Origin: Zingiber officinale
Taxonomy: Eukaryota; Streptophyta; Magnoliopsida; Zingiberales; Zingiberaceae
Direction: 5' to 3'
Assembly (NCBI RefSeq): GCF_018446385.1
Contig: NC_056000.1
Coordinates: 53,972,722 to 54,036,721 of the forward strand
Length of the DNA: 64,000 nt
The notes beneath the pieces are model-generated. The model worked only from the letters and a program-made list of their open reading frames with translations. It was not told where the DNA came from and did not search any database. Numbering within the stretch: the stretch's first letter is position 1; each line of letters starts with the position of its first letter. Below, piece by piece: positions 47,060 to 59,645 of the stretch. Position numbers and translations under genes: made by a program.

Positions 47060-50000
47060 ATGGCGGCGGAAAAACCAAGCACCATGAAGGCTGTACAGTA
47101 CGATACCTACGGGGGAGGTGCCGCCGGCCTCAAGGTAAGCATGCCTCCATTGGATTCTTGTTTAGCTTTTAAAATAGCCCACATTTTGGCGAAGCCAGTG
47201 ACAGAACGGAAAATACTTCGCCTGCCGGATGGAGGATCCAAGGACAAAAAGATATTCTGACTCTACTATTTACAAATCGATTTCTGACTCTGATTTACTT
47301 TGACTGATTGATTAGCGAATCAACTGGATAAAATTTTCAGGTATCGGCAATTCTTGATTTATTTGACTCTTTTACCCAGGAAATACAATGGATATTGTTG
47401 TTGTGCTTGGTGCTGTTGAGCATTGATGGACTTATTGTCGAAGTTTATAGGATCCTATCGTGATCTGTCCTTTGCAACACAGTTATTGTATATTTTCTAG
47501 CTTTTCGTTCATTTACATTTTTGTGTTAATTCTGCATATTCAGCATGTTGAGGTTCCTATTCCTTCGCCCAAGAAAAATGAGGTTTTGTTGAAGTTGGAG
47601 GCAGCTGCTCTAAACCCAATTGACTGGAAAATCCAGAAAGGCATGCTCCGCCCGTTTCTGCCACCCAGATTTCCATTTACCCCAGGTAAGAAATAGTTAG
47701 TCTAGTTGTTTGTGAATATGTGTGTATTTTGGTAGGGATCAAAGGGATTAGTAAGGTTAATCAACACCCTGATCTATAGTGTGTTTAATTTGAAATTGAA
47801 TTCGCTGACACGGGATAATTCCAAGATGACTTTAATAAAGGTAATTTTGGAAAACGTCCTGATTTTTGCACCAATAGATTCAAGTACTAATTGAGAAAAA
47901 TGTTGTTTAAGCCAACACCATTTATCCAGCCAACCTGGTTTTATTCCTAGATATGATTTATTGGTGCAGGAAGTGTACGTGTTATGATGTCTCTTATCTT
48001 TTTAAATCCAGGGGCAGTTATTGGAAGGGTATTTGATGCTCTAATCGTGTCCTTTGAAGATGGCATGTTAGAGGAGTTTAGCCTATATATGGTTCAATAA
48101 AATGTCAAATTTTCCAATCACTTAGGAATGAACGTCAACCAAGATATAAATCTTTTAATGTCAGGTTTATTTATGAGGTTTTTGGCTTGCCCTGGTGGTA
48201 GCGATAGTCATCATTGATTTTGTTAATAATAGGTGACTAATTATGTTGTTTCAATTTTGTGATGATAAGTATAATGCTTTAGTTAGGAAAGTTTCTTTAG
48301 CAATCGTATCTTCCCTGTCATGATGTCGACATAAATGAATCATTGTATCAGTTATTTTCGAACATCATGTGAAGTTTAAATAGTTTGAGAATTCTCTTGA
48401 GACAGCATAAGTAATAATCAACATTTTGCAATGTCATAGTGTCTGGGGTAGTACAGTTGACTGTGGGGAAATTGGACTGTCAAGGACTCAAGTGTTAACC
48501 TATGCCATGACCTTTGATTTCCTACTATTGCTTGGATTTTTTATTTGTCTAGTTGTTGAGGCTCCCTTAAGGCTGCCCACTTTTCTTGGTGATTCAGTAA
48601 GTATGATGCAAAAACGTTCCAAGAATTCCATTATGGATTCTTGTTTTATTTAATAGGATAACAGATTTATTCATCTAATAGTGATTCGTATCAGTTATGT
48701 GTAGGTCTGATAGCTGATGGGGTTTTATATTTCAATGCTGCATATATAATTTGACATCTTTTTTGTGAAACAGTTTGCGATGCTGCTGGAGAAGTTGTAG
48801 AAGTAGGTTCTTGGGTCAATTCCATTAAGAAGGGAGACAAAGTTGTTGGGATAAACTTTAAAGTAAGTGTTTGATGTTCTTTCTTTGAAGTAGATTTTTA
48901 TTCGGGCGAAATAATTGTTACTAAGGCTTATGACTGTTTTAGTAAATCCAAAGAATCCAAATTCTCCAATGTAGTTCTTTTGTATAATAAGAAATCTTGA
49001 GTTCTAATTATTTGGATTGGCTATGAATCTTATGCCATTATTGAATTAAATGTCAGGATATGTTGATAGTAATATTCATATATTTGAAATTCCTCTTAAT
49101 TATATCGAATATAGTTTTTTTGTCTCTCTTCATTGGTCACTCCTTCGACTCTAATCAATTTAGCTTTCTCATTTACATAAACTCTTGGTCATCTTTGGAC
49201 TTATCGATATCATCTTAATTCTTTTCCCTCATTTAATGAAAATTGTACTCTTACCTTGAGGAATCATTACTGGTATTGATGGATGTAAAATGTAGATATC
49301 AATCATATATGATCGGTAGGATAGGTAAAATGGGAATCCTAGAAGAAGTTTAAAGAATGAGAATAAAATAATTCTATTTAATTTGTGAGACCTGAAAAAA
49401 AAAACTAATGATCTCTGAGAATTATTAGATTTGTGCTTTATTAAATAGCAAGAATGTTTTAAAGTCTTGGGTCAGAGAGGAACAAGATAAGGAAACTACC
49501 AATTCCTATCCATTCCGCAAAAAAGGTCACACAATTCCTCCTCCGTGCATAGGGGAGTAGGGATAATGTGAGACTCATTCGCTCCTCCAAAAACTGAAAA
49601 ACTTTATCCTCTATAAAATGATCAAACCAAATCCTTTAATTACTCAACCAAACCAATTTCTCCTTTGGTTGCAAGCATTTATTCGAAAGGAGGCTAAAGG
49701 ACTCTTCCGAATTAACACCCAAATAATGCTCAAAAGACTGCAAACAATCCAATTTAAGCAATTTTAATTTTTTAGGAAAAGAAAAGTTATTTAAGTAATG
49801 ATGGAAAAATCTAGGAAAGCACTCCCAATAGTCGTAGACCAACAATAATATTACCCACTCATTCCTTTTATTACATTGATATAACTAAATGTTATATTCA
49901 TTTTTAAAACCCAGAGCCAGTACGCTCAATGATATAGTAATACAAAAAATTCAATTTTGTACAAGTTCTCATCAAAATAACTTTCATTTTTTACTCCAAT

Positions 50001-52137
50001 TTATCTTTTTGATTGTGGATAACCTGTTTGACATCACAACAAAAAATTTCCATAAGGTGGCTGGGCAGTGGGCAGTGGGCAGTGTGTGCTTCAAGTCGAA
50101 AACATGCGGATAGATTCATTAGAATGAAAGTTTTGTTATGATCTGTCAATACTTCATAAACAATGATATAGAAATTAAACCCATGGAAATAATTATTTCC
50201 ACTCATAGTAGTGGAAATAATTAATTTTTGTTGCATACCTGTGGGCACATATTGATGCATGTGGTGATTGATTGAATCCATGAGACTGCATCCTAAAGTA
50301 ATGTTCATATTGTACCCCTAAGTATTTTTTGTGGCAAAAGCTATGATAACCCATAAGTTTTAACGTGGCAATGAAATCAAAGGTAAAGATACAACTTACC
50401 TGACTGACCAGCCAAAATGGAAACTTCTGTCAAATGACCTTCTTCCAACCCCAATATTACACCAAAAAATTTGTGACTGAAAACAGAAAAGCTACTACTA
50501 CTATTGATTACCTACTGAGCTACTGGTCTTGACTACCCCACTAACTGCTCCCTCTACAGACAAAAAAACTCTGACAAAGAATGAAAACAAATGTTAGAAG
50601 AAAATAGAAATTGCAGTATCTTAACTGACTCCATTGGCAGCAAGGCGTAATCAGAATAAGATACTCCTCTCACTACCTCCAACGTACCCTTGTACCTTAT
50701 ATCAACTAGCTGAATAAATCTATAAACACCTTCCAATGAGAATGTGCCTTCACTCTCTTGATGTCCAACTCACTATCAATTGACATTTCTGAATGCATCT
50801 CTGGTCCAGCTGCTTACCCTCAAATAAACATTGGTTTCTTTCAATCCAAATTATCCATATTGAGACTTGACACAGAATGATCATCCTCCTGCCCCCCTTA
50901 CATTTCTGCATAGTATTCGTCCCCTCTAGTGGCTAGCATGAGGTGTTGTCATCATGAGGTCTGGGGTTCAAATCTTGGCAAAGTCGAGGTAAATGTCTCC
51001 CTTATGTGCTAGTCACTATTCCAAAGGCTAGTAGCCGGCCATGATTTACCTCCTCCGTGTTGGCGCTGAAACGGGTTAGCAGCGGTGTTGAGGAAAAGCG
51101 TATTCGCCTTTTGCCACCATTTCCGCATAGTATTCCCTATCAAAGATGATCATTCAACAAATTGTTCCAGGCACACTTCTTCTCCCATTCGCAATTCTAT
51201 TGATAATGATCAAGGTCGCAATACATTGTTATTGTTGCAAAAGTACACATCCAAATTGTTTAATTCTGAAAATGCTCTCTTGTTTCTAGCTCTGTATAAT
51301 AGACAAAAATATTCATATCTTCTTAAGCATCTTTGCTAGACCAAACTTCATGTTCCGTTTTGGGTTTGATATCACTTTTTCCTCTCCAATCTGTCATGCA
51401 TGTTGTATTCCTTCTATTGACTTTGATTTTTCTTATTACAGAATGGCGGTGGGCTTGCCGAGTTTGCTGTAATAACAATGGGTGCAATGGCCATTATTCC
51501 GCCTGAGGTTTCACCATCCGAAGCTGTAGGCCTATCAATGGCAGGCCTGACTGCTCTCCAGGCACTCCAGGCACTGAAGGCTATTGGGGTTAAATTTGAT
51601 ACTCCCAACAAGTCATCCAATATTTTGATAACAGCCGCCTCTGGTGGTGTGGGGCACTATGCTGTCCAGCTTGCCAAGTATTCAGGACTCCATGTTACAG
51701 CGACATGCGGTGCGCGCAATATAGAACTGGTAAAGAGTCTAGGAGCAGATGAGGTTGTGGACTACAAGACTCCAGAGGGTGCGAAACTGAAGAGCCCATC
51801 AGACAAGAAGTACGATGGAGTCATCCACTGCGCCACCAATATTCCCTGGTCCACTTTTGAGCCCAACTTGAGCAGCAGTGGCAAGGTCATTGATATAACT
51901 CCCGATTATACAAGGATAGCTACTTCCATTCTGAAGACGATCACAAATACAAAGAACAAGCTAATACCACTGTATATGGTACCAAAGTCCAGCGACCTGC
52001 AATTCTTACTCAATTTGGTAAAGGAAGGTAAGCTCAAGACAGTCATCGATTCCGCATATCCATTAAGCAAAGCAGAAGAGGCCTGGGCCAAGGGCATCAG
52101 TGGTCATGGTACAGGGAAGATCATTATCGAAATATGA
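47060..52137 (+). CDS. ceQORH-like NADPH-dependent quinone/enone reductase, gene 3 (4 exons)
   Basis: Exons are 47060-47134, 47544-47685, 48774-48862 and 51442-52137, giving 333 aa with canonical splice sites. The core is conserved (NPIDWKIQKGM, AASGGVGHYAVQLAK, GKIIIEI), but this is the most divergent copy. Exon 3 is one codon shorter and ends VVGINFK instead of VVGMLSFL. Exon 4 has a 9-bp tandem duplication (ctccaggca) that adds three residues in LQALQALKA. The segment after DITP also differs (DYTRIATSILKTITNTKNK). These changes lie next to the cofactor domain entrance and could alter substrate choice; that is inference. Confidence 0.9.
50919..51117 (+). mobile_element. SINE of a second type in intron 3 of gene 3
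   Basis: About 199 bp flanked by an 18-bp duplication with one mismatch (50901-50918 and 51118-51135). It contains a B-box-like ggggttcaaatcttgg and an upstream A-box-like ggctagcatgagg, so it looks tRNA-derived. The body has agtagccggccatgatttac and gctgaaacgggttagc and is unrelated to the Au SINE. Genes 1 (near 17395) and 2 (near 38685) have the empty site. I do not know the family name. Confidence 0.75.
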
Positions 52138-52347
52138 GCCAGTTATCAGTTACCATTCTGTCTCACTATACATGTAACTAGGCATGCTATCTTTGCTCTG
52201 GTCGCTTACTACAACGTCCGCTCTTAAAATCCATGGTGAGTAAACTGTTGAATTTTCTGTTCTTTGTATATGGCCATGCATTAATACTTCGAGTGATGTT
52301 AATTCAGGCTATCTGGTGTATAGGACACTCATTTCATTCTTCCTCTT

Positions 52348-52353
52348 AATAAA
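52348..52353 (+). promoter_or_regulatory. Polyadenylation signal of gene 3
   Basis: AATAAA in the block shared with genes 1 and 2, about 210 bp after the stop codon. Confidence 0.45.
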
Positions 52354-52679
52354 ACTACAAATGTATGCTCTGGCTGATCTAGCTGTGCCAAAGTAACCAA
52401 TACTTCTTTCAACACATCAAAGTTAATTAAGTTGCTTAGTATACAGCTTCCTGCTAAATTCCTTTAGCCTTTAGAATTTAAAAGAAAAAGTCGACATGCC
52501 CGACCCAATTGTTGCATTACACCCATTGAATCTTTGCATCCCGGTCATTGATTAGGGGCCTCATGTCTAGAACAGCTCAAACTTTTTCAGGCTTTGCACT
52601 AGTCCTTCCTTGGTGCACTATGAAATAAAATCTAGGTATGAACCTGAACTGGCCAAAATGATCCACATAATGGTATTCA

Positions 52680-54126
52680 ACCTTATCCTAAATTCTCTAA
52701 ACGCCTCAAAAACCACCTTTAGATCTCTTTGACCTTCTCTCTATTTTTACTCTGACTACCATATCATCAATTTACCTAGTTCTTCATCTTGTTTTGTATT
52801 TTGTTATTTGTTTTTGCTGGGCACTAATTATAGTTGTAGACGACCAAACAATACAAGTATTAGGTTATTCATCGCTCCTCTAGCTTCACCTATTGATCTA
52901 ACCAGTGCTATCAGGGCAAGACCACTCCTCGGGGACTAACCACTAGATTCAAGAAATTATGATGCAAGAGGGCTATAGTATGTATGATGCATTCGTCTTT
53001 CTTTGACGACATAATTTTACAGATTAAAAAGATAGGATGAAATATTATGTTATGCATGATAATGATAATTGGTTCATTGTAATAGAATGTTTCGAGGTGT
53101 CCGTGAATTGATTTGGTTTGCAAATTAAGTCTAAGAACTGGATCACTAAACTGAAGGTGGCAAAGTGAGTCCATTCAATGACACTAATTGTGGATTATCT
53201 TTGGAATAATTGAGGAAGTTGGTCGTTCAAAAGTGTCATGAGATAAATTTATGTTCAAAAGTGTAATGAGATAAATTTATATATAGTGTGTTTGGTTGAG
53301 GGTTATTGTTAATATTTTTAATTATCGATCCTAAGTAATCAATCATGCCTGTCACATCAGTAAACATCAGCAAAACTTAGATTGCGATTACTATGGAAAT
53401 GTAAGGTTTTTGATGATTCCAAGGTTAATAGAAAAATATTTGCCTAAGTAATTCTTGACTCTGTCATTAAACATGATAAAATTGGAAGGAAATTGCAAAA
53501 AAAAAAACAGATATAATCAGCAAGCAGTATTAGATATAGTTGGGTTTCAGCCCAATAATAGGATGTTTGAGATCACAAAGGCTTGAAGCACGTTAGCTTT
53601 CGGTGCAATAATGTAATGGTTAAGTACTCCTCTAACCCATAATTAATGAATTTAAGGTTTAATTTTATCTACGGTATATTATAAGAAAAGATCTAAGAAT
53701 GTTGACTATCTGGATGAATCTTCATTAGTGCTTCTTGATTTATTCTGATAATCGATGAAAAATTTTCATGAAATTAAATCAATCTACCTCCCAAATTAAT
53801 TAGTTTAAAGTTAGATTCATTGATGCCCCTACTTAAGCTCCTTTTTGAATTATGCTTAGCAGGTCCACCACTAATCAGATATTCAAATGAAGTAGATCGA
53901 CCGTAACCAACTTCTGGTCACTGAAACATGAGCCCTACACATTTTCTTTTTCTTTTTAACTATATTGCAATTCAGCCTTTTGAATACCTAATACATATTT
54001 TTCATGTTAATTAGTTTTCAGGGGACCAACTACATTTCCACAAATCAGTGTCCACATTAGTGGATGCTGAACGTGGCTGAAAAAGTTAGCCCAACAAACC
54101 TGCCAAGCATCCTTTTAATGTTGCAG
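52680..54126. other. Intergenic DNA after gene 3
   Basis: After about 52680 the similarity to the other unit tails stops. I see AT-rich sequence with no convincing frame, element end or repeat. Confidence 0.4.
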
Positions 54127-54319
54127 GAAGGAAGAAGGCAGAATAGCAGGCGACTTTGCACCTCTGGCACAGAGCCGCAGCGAGGCTCGCAACGCTGTTC
54201 AGAAAGAACTGACTGACTGGGTTGAATGGTCCCCGTACATTATTCCACTACTAGTTATGAGACGGACACTGCTCCATGCTGCACTGGACCGTGCGAGATT
54301 TGATGAGGACTGCAATTAA
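54127..54319 (+). CDS. Orphan terminal-exon-like frame, 63 codons plus stop
   Basis: A typical 3' splice site (ttttaatgttgcag) precedes an open stretch that runs from 54128 to TAA at 54317. Its base composition is much more GC-rich than the neighbourhood. The product would end with DWVEWSPYIIPLLVMRRTLL and ALDRARFDEDCN: an acidic-basic start, then a hydrophobic helix. I do not recognise it. No start codon lies in frame except an internal Met, and I found no upstream exon in the window. It may be the last exon of an unseen gene or a captured fragment. Confidence 0.4.
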
Positions 54320-54519
54320 TTAATCTCCCAAGCAGCTGCCTATTCCAAAAATTAAAAAGAGTGTTCTCAAGACAAGACAGAAAAGTTTAACATTTTGACA
54401 ATCATTGATGGTCAAAAGGAGTTTTTCTTTATTATTATTTTTTTTATCAAAGACCTTGTCCCTTCAATTCAATTTATTTATTTTTTTATTTTAATTGACT
54501 AGAAGATAACTTCAGTATA

Positions 54520-54650
54520 ATAAATCAAAGAGTCAATTGCTCTCTCATAACAAAAAATATCTCACATTTTAATCATTTAACAATCGGTTATAAATTAATA
54601 TCATAATTTATTTTTTATTACATAATTTAAGAACGGACTATAAAAATTAT
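54520..54650. repeat. Unclassified dispersed repeat, decayed copy
   Basis: Shares aagagtcaattgctctc, catttaacaatcggttataa and aagaacggactat, in order, with the copies at 16238 and 59940. It directly abuts the left end of the Harbinger element. Confidence 0.4.
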
Positions 54651-55484
54651 TTATCCTCTGTTTGGATAGGATGAGCTAAGATTCATTAACGGAAGGGGAA
54701 AGGAAAGGGAAGGGAAGGAATGTATTTATATTTTTCTTGTTTGAAAGAGAGAATATTTATTAAGGTAACATATGTTACTGTGTTTGGGAGGAAAGAGAGG
54801 ATAATAAAAATTAAATATATAAAATTATCAAATTACCCTTATCTTGTAAAATATCATTTAAACTATAGAAGTCATTTTATAATTTTTAAAATCATCCAAC
54901 ATTATTAAACCCGTGGTAATTTAAAATCTATTGTATTGACGTACTAGTTTCTGTTGCTTCTAACTAGTAGTAATTTTGTTGGACTGCAACAGTGATAGAT
55001 TTGGACAATCAAATTTAAATTTTAAGAATAGATCGACATTATACTCATTTTTCTATGTTTGAATTGCTTGCATATGTGTCCTCTCTAATTGATTAACAAC
55101 AAATCAATCATCCAAAAAGTACAAAGTACATAGCATCCAAAAAACACAAAAGGCACAAAGTATAGATAAATCATCCAAAATCAAATAACAAGTCTTACAT
55201 TATATAATGATAATCCAACAAGCATTCAAAATTTTCCAAGTACATAGCATCCAAATGCATAATACACTGCATCCAAATATAATTATCCAAATTTATATCT
55301 CACATAACAAGCAAAAAAACTAATCATGTCTTAGATTTTCTCCGTCCAACATTTGAAGTAACAAGTCTTTGCGATGTTCAAAACGACATCCAAGTAAAAC
55401 TCTCAACATCTTCGAGCATTGAACAAGAAACAAATAGCATGTAGAAGTTATATGTTGCTCGACGCCTAATTGACTCAACAAACT

Positions 55485-56345
55485 TCACACTTCATGCTCA
55501 GGAATAGGAAGTTCATTTGCTTTAATCATTTCATGTATTAAACTCATAATGGCTTGAGCTACATGGTCAATTGCATTGCTTATATTCTCATCATAAACTT
55601 TACCTTTCTTGGTACTCTTATTCTTTGATGATGATCCAACAAAAGAGTCCGCTTGAAATTTAGATGGTTGAGATGGAATTTGGGCATCCTTATTAACTGC
55701 ATCTAAATTGTCCAAATGGATTTCCCGTTGAAAAATCATAAATTCAACTTCACGGTTTCAAAATTATATCCACTAATATTATTCTCTACTTCTATGCTAG
55801 CTCTTCTTTTTCACATTTCTGATGCAGTTTCGGTATTGTCCTGTAGCCCTATCTTTTCCATATAATTGAACTAACTTCTCAAAATTTTGAATAGGCTTGG
55901 TCTTCCATTCGACAGCTACTGGTTTTATTTACAAGTTACAATATAATTACATTAAACATTCATTTATAGATAGTATCACAGAAGAAAAATCAAATATAGT
56001 TATCAAATGCATATTATGAAACACACCTCAATTAGTTGTTGCCAAACTTCAAGTTCAACAATGAATAATTCTGTGATGGGATCCCACCCAAAACCACTCA
56101 TACTGTTCTTGAATATATCATAACATGAAAACTAGCATCTTTTAATATGTTTCATGTGATTTTGAATCCTAACCTTATCGATAAGTTTGTCAAAAAATTT
56201 TGCTTTCAATTCACTCATAATATTTTCAAATGCATGTGTAGTAAAGGTTTCACCAACCCTATTGCCTATATTATGCTTATTCAAATATGCATCAATAAGA
56301 GCATCATTTATTACTTTAGTCTAGACAGACTGATTATTCGCCTTG
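55485..56345 (-). pseudogene. Myb/SANT-like DNA-binding protein of the Harbinger element (broken)
   Basis: Pieces in order on the minus strand are: DALIDAYLNKHNIGNRVG; TFTTHAFENIMSELKAKF; after a stop, SMSGFGWDPITELFIVELEVW; a likely intron; KPIQNFEKLVQLYGKDRATG; and a C-terminal part at 55485-55739 with a Ser/Lys-rich linker. This matches the Myb/SANT-like domain (SGFGWD, GKDRATG) of PIF/Harbinger ORF1 proteins, which help transposase reach DNA and the nucleus. Stops replace the usual Trp before TKV and lie just before FSCYDIF, and a frameshift lies near 55740. It is not functional as read. Confidence 0.65.
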
Positions 56346-56656
56346 CTTGCACTAGCATTTTGTAAGTCCTTTTTTCACATTCTTAAAAATATAAATATAT
56401 TAATAATCAAACACACAATCACACAAAAAATCATATGATATAAAATTCAAGTAACATAATAAATTAAAATGTCAACATTCATAGTCATCCAATTACAAGA
56501 GAATTTGTCCAAAATCAGTAAATAAATAAATAAACATAAATATCACATATTATAATTTAACCACATAGTCGTAGCTATGGAATCCCTAAGCAATTCTCTC
56601 CTTTTTGCATTGTCACTGTCATCTCTATTAATATGATTTTCCTCCAACCTCAACAA

Positions 56657-57698
56657 TTACAAACCCTCATCTAGATAAGCATTAATCAAGTAATTGTGTA
56701 AAATACAACAACAGAGAATAATTTGTTTTTGTGTTTCAATTCCATAATGTGGCTCCATTGAACTTCTTATAATAGCAAATCTTTTCTTAAGGACTCTAAA
56801 AGCTCTTTCAATTGCATTGCACAAAGAAGAATGTCGAAAATTAAATAACTCTCGAGCATTTAGTGATGAATTACGGCTATATTCTTTCAAATGATAACGT
56901 TCTCCTCGATATGGTGTAATAAAATCACTTTTTAACATGAATCCAACATCAACAAGATAGTATTTTCCTAACAAAAAAATTATGTGTTATTAAATTGTAA
57001 AGGTAAGGAAAGTCTAATCACAATATATGTCATTTAATTTACCTTCTAGAATTTTAGGGCAATCTTGTCTGGTTAATGTATTTTTTATTATTCTTGAGTA
57101 GGATGTTGTCCCTTCCCACTCGACTAAGACATAAGTGAATTTCAAATCAAATGTGTCTGCTACTAAAATATTTTGAGTTAGAAAATCCTTTCGATCACGA
57201 AACTTTGGGACATAAATGGGAGAAACTTTAACACAAATATGTGTTTCATCTATTGCTCCAACATAATCCTAATATATCATATCTAAATTATTAATAATTT
57301 TGAATATATAGATATGAAGTTATACTAGTCAAAAATAATAAAAAAAAATTTACCTTAAAAAATAGGTAGAATCGATTGCTATTGAAGATTTCTAAAGGAA
57401 CTTGTAACCCATGCAGTTGATTGAGAAATTTTTCTTCTAATGTCATTATAGCTCTTAAAACATTTTGGAAATAACGACTCACTGTTTCTCTCGATTGATA
57501 GAAAAAGAAGCCAAGTGCACGATTTGTAACATTATGACCTAGCAAATAGAGTGATTTTGCTACTTGTTCTTTCACAGTAATTCTTGTTGTAGGTCGTAAA
57601 CCACCTTCTTTGACTAAAAGATTACACAATTTCACAAATGCAGAAGGATTTATTCTAATAATATTACAACATTGACTTTTAGTTTGCACTTTTGTCAT
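56657..57698 (-). CDS. PIF/Harbinger DDE transposase, three exons
   Basis: Exons on the minus strand are 57698-57354, 57268-57043 and 56967-56657, joined by GT-AG introns of 85 and 75 bp. The joined frame is open for 293 aa. Exon 1 has the HTH-like lead with VAKSLYLLGHNVTNRALGFF. Exon 2 has the first catalytic Asp in GAIDETHI (usually GAIDGTHI) and VEWEGTTSYSR. Exon 3 has the second Asp in KYYLVDVGF, then ERYHLKEY, and the Glu in NAIERAFRVLKKRF, 46 residues on. All three catalytic residues are therefore present. It is shorter than typical plant members, so a 5' exon may be missing; one candidate (ATGGGTGATG near 57857) is uncertain. Confidence 0.75.
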
Positions 57699-58946
57699 TA
57701 ATTCATTTGGTACATGTTATCCTTCTAACTGTACAACACGAGGAATTTAATTATTTTGCTTATGCCTATTTTATGCATACCAAGCTACAACTAAACAAAC
57801 AACCTATGTCGATGCAACTTAATGAAATCATTGTGCTTACCTTTTTCATCACCCATCTATAATCAAATAAATGAAAATAAATAAATAAATTATAAGCAGG
57901 TAATATATATGCTTTAAACTATGACAACTTTAGTCTTACCTCAAAAACACATCAATATAAGCACACATACAAAATAGATAGAATAAGCACGCATACTACT
58001 TTTGCTTGACTGTTGGATCAATAGGTTCATAACTCAATTTAATATTTGAAATTTAAAGAAAAAGAATTTGTCTTTATTGATGTGGTATTAATTTTAGTGC
58101 ACAAAGATTCATTAACCACTCATGCCTGAGCCAAGATAAAAACTTAAAGATCTATCTTGAAGGGAAGATGACATCTTAAGGTTTATGGAAAAACAAATCC
58201 AACAGGTTTAAGGCTGTGTCTCAGGCTTTATTACAATTTCCTTGGGAGTCGACATGATGACCTCATTCTTGGTTGTGTTGCTATTAGATAAATCAGATAT
58301 TTTTTAGAACATACTGTGTTTTATTAATGTGGGGCTCTCATTGTCCTTATTTCAGATTCTGCTACATGTTTTGATGTTTATTACTACCCCCCGCCCCCCT
58401 CCTTTCTTTTATTATATTTGTATGTTAAGATCCCTCTTTAAACTGTATTGTATACCACATATATGTATCTTCTTCTTATTTGATTAAGATTTTAGAGGTA
58501 GGTCCGCTTACTCAAAAAGATTCAAATTACTTCTAAATTTATAATGTGTTTTTGACGTTCCTCTTTGCTAAAGTTAAGCATGACTATTATACCTTCATAA
58601 ATGTGAATCTTTTAAAATTTGTCTTTTTGGATTACGTTTGATACATCAACATCAAAATTTATAAACTTTTTCATGTTGAAGTTTTGTATGTATAATTTGT
58701 AAGCAAAGTACATGGCTATATGACATGATAATAATGTGAACTTATATCATTGAGCATTGACCATCAGTGAAAAAGCAGAAGAAGCAGAAAAGAAAAAAGT
58801 GCTACATAGTAGAGAATAGAAGTAGTAGAAGAAGAAAAGATTAAGGTTACCTGTCTTTGGAGAGATATACCACAAGGGTCGGCACCGACACCAATGCCAT
58901 GGAGTGTGAGAAGTTGTGTGTCTCCTAGTCAGGCGGTGGAATGAGG

Positions 58947-59645
58947 TGTTGGGGTTGCAAGGTTGCAAACATAGTCCCATATTGAAAACGCATGGAAAAG
59001 ATCATGAGTTTATAAGAGAAAGATATCTCCATTGGCATGAGGCCTTTTGGGTAGAGCCCAAGAGTAAAACCATGAGGGCTTAGGCCCAAAGTGGACAATA
59101 TCATGTCATTGTGGAGATATCTAAATTCTTTTCGATCCTACAATTGGTATCAGAGCCCGGACTGCCAGAAGGTTTAACCGCCGACTGTGCACAAGAGCTA
59201 TGGTCTGATTGAACCATGTGAGTACAATATTGACCTCGAACAAAGAAAGTGGGGGCTCCTATGTTCGGATCAATAGGATCAGACACCAGGCAGGAAGTCC
59301 TAGTAGGTCGGGTGGACCGAGGGGCAGGAAGTCCTAGTTGCGGCTAGGCAAGGAAGTCCTAGTAGGTCGGGTAGACCGAGGGGCAGGAAGACCTGGTGGG
59401 TCAAGGATCGGACGTGGGAAGCCCATGGTCCTTTGTTTGAGGGGGGGATTGTTGAGGTTGCAAGGTTGCAAACATAGTCCCATATTGAAAACACATGGAA
59501 AAGATCATGAGTTTATAAGAGAAAGATATCTCCATTGGCATGAGGCATTTTGGGTAGAGCCCAAGAGCAAAATCATGAGGGCTTAGGCCCAAAGTGGACA
59601 ATATCATGTCATTGTGGAGATATCTAAATTCTTTGCGATCCTACA
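58947..59645 (+). mobile_element. TRIM retroelement (699 bp)
   Basis: Two 196-bp LTRs (58947-59142 and 59450-59645) both begin TGTTG and end CTACA. They enclose about 307 bp with no protein. A primer-binding site complementary to initiator tRNA-Met, TGGTATCAGAGC, is at 59145-59156, and a polypurine tract gaggggggga is just before the second LTR. The 5-bp duplication TGAGG flanks it (58942-58946, 59646-59650). It must borrow enzymes from a full-length element. The close LTR match points to recent movement. It sits inside the Harbinger element. Confidence 0.92.
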
